A DNA stretch of 6,680 nt from NCBI GenBank assembly GCA_023139785.1, contig JAGLMX010000034.1, positions 1 to 6,680 of the forward strand. Direction: 5' to 3'. The notes under the pieces are model-generated. The model worked only from the letters and a program-made list of their open reading frames with translations. It did no database searches and was not told the DNA's origin. This DNA comes from Candidatus Aenigmatarchaeota archaeon (lineage in GTDB: Archaea > EX4484-52 > B79-G9). Numbering within the stretch: position 1 is the first letter of the stretch; each line of letters begins with the position of its first letter. Of this stretch, positions 4,890 to 6,680 are shown in pieces. The translations under genes and the position numbers were made by a program.

Positions 4890-5513
4890 TCAAATCATTG
4901 CCTGCAAACCAAGGCTTGCTGCAAAAAGAACGACCCAGACCGGTATACTCCACCAGATTACTTTAGAGCCGTCAAGGGGCGGTATTGGAATCATGTTGAA
5001 CATCGCAAGAAATGAATTTATATATGCAATAGTTATTGCAATGCTATTGCCTGGCGCAAGGAGAAGGCATGCGCCTGCAATTGTGAGATTTGCAACGACA
5101 CCTGCTGATGCAATAAAGCCATTCTGCCTTTTAGTGAGGCGCACATTATGCATCATACCTTGCTGGTCGCGGTAATGCGTATATATCATGACCGCGCCGG
5201 GTGCCGCAAACACAAAGCTGCCGTTTGTAATTATTGCAAGCACAAGTGCAAACATTAACCCTTTCTTCCACATCTCATATTGCGCCCAGGCCCCGTATTT
5301 CATAGCAGTGAACTTGTGCATGAGCTCATGAGGGATAAATGACAGCCCGACAATAACTGTCAGAAGTATTGCGAACGACAAATAGCCAATAGGGTCACTC
5401 AATGCCCCGAAAACCCCGCCAACATTTCCTATGGAAAATATAAATCCCAGTGCAAGAGTGGAATAAAGTATGTCATGTATTTCCTTTTTCGTGAATGTAA
5501 ATAAGTAATTCAT
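4890..5513 (-). CDS. M50 family site-2-type intramembrane metalloprotease
   Basis: The product has 207 residues from the chosen ATG at 5513. It is strongly hydrophobic with about six membrane segments (near 14-30, 42-60, 86-110, 132-152, 155-175, 185-203). The zinc-binding helix carries HELMH at 62-66, within FIPHELMHKFTAMKYG. The third zinc ligand is expected in NMIPIPPLDG (173-182, Asp181), the family's N-x-x-P-x-P-x-x-D-G motif, so the catalytic core is complete. AGVVANLTIAG (137-147) matches the conserved glycine/asparagine segment. There is no PDZ or CBS domain, as in the short archaeal forms of this family. By family knowledge it cleaves membrane-embedded substrates, for instance membrane-tethered regulators; the substrate is unknown. 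An ATG at 5543 would overlap the previous gene by 25 bases; the start at 5513 leaves a 5-base gap. It lies in one operon with the two genes before it. Stop codon is TGA. Confidence 0.9.
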   Translation of the reverse strand: MNYLFTFTKKEIHDILYSTLALGFIFSIGNVGGVFGALSDPIGYLSFAILLTVIVGLSFIPHELMHKFTAMKYGAWAQYEMWKKGLMFALVLAIITNGSFVFAAPGAVMIYTHYRDQQGMMHNVRLTKRQNGFIASAGVVANLTIAGACLLLAPGNSIAITIAYINSFLAMFNMIPIPPLDGSKVIWWSIPVWVVLFAASLGLQAMI

Positions 5514-5518
5514 CAGTT

Positions 5519-5860
5519 TCAGTCTCCCCGTATTTCCTGCCACCTTACTTTCTTTTTCTGCACCAATTCTTTTATACGCTTCTGTCTTTGCGACAAGGCG
5601 GACTTGTTAAGCTTTATTTCGCAAAAAACAACTTCATCGTCCGTAAATGCCAACCCATCAATAGGGTCTCCAATAAACCTGAAGTTTTTCGGCTCAAAAG
5701 AAAACCTTTTTGAAAAAGGCACAATCTGCTCAAATATCTTTCCGTATGTTGTTGAAAGGCTCTGTTTTCTTGATGCAGTTGAAGACAGCTTATTTATGAG
5801 ATACACAATGCCTGCAAGCTCAATGACAGAGACAACAATGAAAAAAAGCAAGATATTCAT
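5519..5860 (-). CDS. Membrane-anchored Endonuc_Holl-like predicted nuclease
   Basis: The product has 113 residues. One N-terminal membrane helix (about 3-22) leads through a Ser/Thr-rich linker to a compact domain from about residue 38. That domain matches my recollection of the Endonuc_Holl family (related to archaeal Holliday junction resolvase, PD-(D/E)xK fold). It shows RFIGDPIDGLAF (61-72) with acidic residues 65 and 68, then VVFCEIKL (77-84) with Glu81 and Lys83 as the E-x-K pair. A basic helix with QRQKRIKELVQKKKVRW (91-107) and a short end follow. Family members are known mainly as predicted proteins with an N-terminal helix; the substrate is not established and the nuclease role is inferred from the fold. 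It starts 6 bases after the S4 protein gene and ends 5 bases before the protease gene, so all three are probably one transcript. Stop codon is TGA. The call of the gene is firm, the activity less so. Confidence 0.78.
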   Translation of the reverse strand: MNILLFFIVVSVIELAGIVYLINKLSSTASRKQSLSTTYGKIFEQIVPFSKRFSFEPKNFRFIGDPIDGLAFTDDEVVFCEIKLNKSALSQRQKRIKELVQKKKVRWQEIRGD

Positions 5861-5866
5861 AATCCA

Positions 5867-6508
5867 CTACTCTTTTTTCTTTGCAAGCACAACCCATCCG
5901 TTTGACGAATCAAGGTCTGATATGAATATTCGATCCATAAGAAAGCCCGCCCCGGAGCAAAGCTTCTGTACGTGTTCCTCTGAAAGCGAGTCTTTTTCAC
6001 GAACATCAAGTAGCGCCCGCCCGTTTGAAAGAAGAGACTCTTTATTATTTTCAAGAATACTGAATGCAGTGAATAGCCCGAACTTTGGGCCGAATAGGAT
6101 GAAGTTGAATTTTTCACTGTGCTTTTTAGATATGCAATCCATAAGCGGGTTTAGGGATATATCCAGCACACCCGGAATGTCTGAAGCCCCTGCTCCTGCG
6201 TTTGCAACAGATGCGCCCATGTCTTTCAGAAAGAGCAAAGTGCCCGGATCCGCTCCGATACAGAGCGCGTCAGTCGTGCTGGTGAATAGTTCGCATTCTT
6301 TTTGAAGCTCGCGAACCTGAAAATACCCTCTGGGCTTGCATAGAAGCTGAGAGTCTGTTATTTTTACAGAATCCTGCGTTGACACCGGAAAGTCCTGTTG
6401 CTTGACAATCTGCCTGTTTACCTCAACAAAGCCATCGCGTATAAGGGCGTGCGCAGAAAGAATGTCCGAAACACCCAGTTTTGACACTAAGTAGGAATCA
6501 AGAGACAT
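5867..6508 (-). CDS. S4 domain protein with degenerate TlyA/FtsJ-like methyltransferase fold
   Basis: The product has 213 residues. Residues 1-50 form an S4 RNA-binding domain (SYLVSKLGVSD, then ALIRDGFVEVNRQIV). A linker with PRGYFQVREL (59-68) sits where TlyA-type proteins have RGGLKL-like residues. From about 80 a Rossmann-like domain begins: CIGADPGT (83-90) stands in place of the SAM-binding D-x-G-A-x-x-G-G, and GASVANAGAGASD and SEKFNFILFGPKFG (131-144) occupy the positions of strands two and four. In the FtsJ/TlyA family a Lys-Asp-Lys-Glu set catalyses 2'-O-methylation. Here the first Lys appears to be Gln64, the acidic start of motif I is Cys83, and the motif IV Asp is lost. The fold may bind RNA without methylating it. 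It is shorter than typical TlyA (about 240-270 residues). Leaderless start supported by a TATA element 26 bases upstream; first gene of the operon. Stop codon is TAG. Confidence 0.75.
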   Translation of the reverse strand: MSLDSYLVSKLGVSDILSAHALIRDGFVEVNRQIVKQQDFPVSTQDSVKITDSQLLCKPRGYFQVRELQKECELFTSTTDALCIGADPGTLLFLKDMGASVANAGAGASDIPGVLDISLNPLMDCISKKHSEKFNFILFGPKFGLFTAFSILENNKESLLSNGRALLDVREKDSLSEEHVQKLCSGAGFLMDRIFISDLDSSNGWVVLAKKKE

Positions 6509-6530
6509 GAAACTATTTTGGTGAACACAA

Positions 6531-6538
6531 ATAAATAT
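6531..6538 (-). promoter_or_regulatory. TATA box for the minus-strand operon
   Basis: On the minus strand ATATTTAT is centred about 26 bases before the ATG at 6508, the leaderless spacing. It lies just after the stop of the upstream partial gene (TAA at 6551-6549), so the operon has its own promoter. Confidence 0.55.
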
Positions 6539-6548
6539 GATTCTTTCA

Positions 6549-6680
6549 TTAGGAAAGTACTCCTTTCAGCCAAATAGACATTTCAGCAAGTTTCTCAATC
6601 GGTAGAGTTCGCGGTTTCTCATCAGCATAAAGAACAAGCCCGAAGATTTTTTGCGCCTGCTTTTTATCAAGCCCGAACTC
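6549..6680 (-). CDS. C-terminal part of a protein, possibly KsgA/Dim1 rRNA dimethyltransferase
   Basis: Only the last 43 residues are inside the window, from EFGLDKKQAQKIF to the end WLKGVLS and TAA at 6551-6549. The segment is helical, with a K-P-R-T-L-P-I-E-K-L-A-E-M pattern. This resembles the R-x-x-x-L-(S/T)-x-E-E-(L/I) helix that closes archaeal KsgA/Dim1 proteins, which dimethylate two adenines near the 3' end of 16S rRNA. The match is weak and based on memory. A neighbour with an S4 plus methyltransferase-like fold would suit an rRNA-modification locus. It could equally be an unrelated helical tail. The reading frame is clear, the identity is not. Confidence 0.5.
   Translation of the reverse strand, partial: EFGLDKKQAQKIFGLVLYADEKPRTLPIEKLAEMSIWLKGVLS

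Noticed and set aside
4853..4953. Longer N-terminus for the last minus-strand gene, starting at 4953
   Set aside because: The extra 34 residues read through the end of the M50 protease gene in another frame, while the ATG at 4851 has a TATA-like element at the expected distance.
5514..5543. Upstream ATG for the protease at 5543
   Set aside because: It would overlap the end of the nuclease gene and add ten residues unlike the start of M50 proteins; the ATG at 5513 fits the operon spacing.
5604..6305. 233-codon plus-strand frame across the minus-strand operon
   Set aside because: It spans two confident minus-strand genes and has a Ser/Phe-rich product typical of antisense reading.

Overview
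The window looks like chromosomal DNA of an archaeon, most likely an uncultivated one, possibly of a DPANN-type lineage; that lineage guess is inference only. The archaeal call rests on promoters. Six confident or plausible genes have an A/T-rich TATA-box-like element about 24-29 bases upstream of the start codon and no Shine-Dalgarno sequence, which is the pattern of leaderless archaeal transcription. The protein families also fit: a KefB/TrkA-N type antiporter, a multi-pass M50 protease, a membrane-anchored Endonuc_Holl-like nuclease and an S4 protein with a methyltransferase fold.

Left part (1-840): there is no convincing intact gene. Bases 4-120 are unusually G+C rich and fold into a closed multi-branched structure, suggesting a structured RNA of unknown class. 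Bases 121-331 show only small repeats. A possible 50-residue Cys/His micro-protein lies on the minus strand (332-484). A decayed IS481-like transposase with two apparent frameshifts follows (483-806).

Plus-strand genes (845-4405): a secreted beta-rich repeat protein with a PepSY-like end comes first, then a CPA2 cation/proton antiporter with a cytosolic nucleotide-binding domain, and a small basic protein of unknown function. Last is a small two-helix membrane protein whose frame is cut by an in-frame TAG at codon 68. A convergent intergenic region (4406-4566) holds overlapping stem-loops that look like terminators.

Minus-strand genes (6680-4567): the tail of an unidentified protein (possibly KsgA/Dim1) comes first. 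A tightly packed operon follows: S4 plus degenerate methyltransferase fold, membrane-anchored nuclease-like protein, and M50 site-2 protease. A small two-helix membrane protein with its own TATA-like element ends the series. The gaps of 6 and 5 bases in the three-gene core imply co-transcription, but no shared pathway is obvious.

No CRISPR array, complete insertion sequence, tRNA or rRNA was recognised. The points most worth a second look are the structured RNA at the left edge, the TAG-interrupted membrane protein, and the S4 protein whose methyltransferase motifs are eroded.
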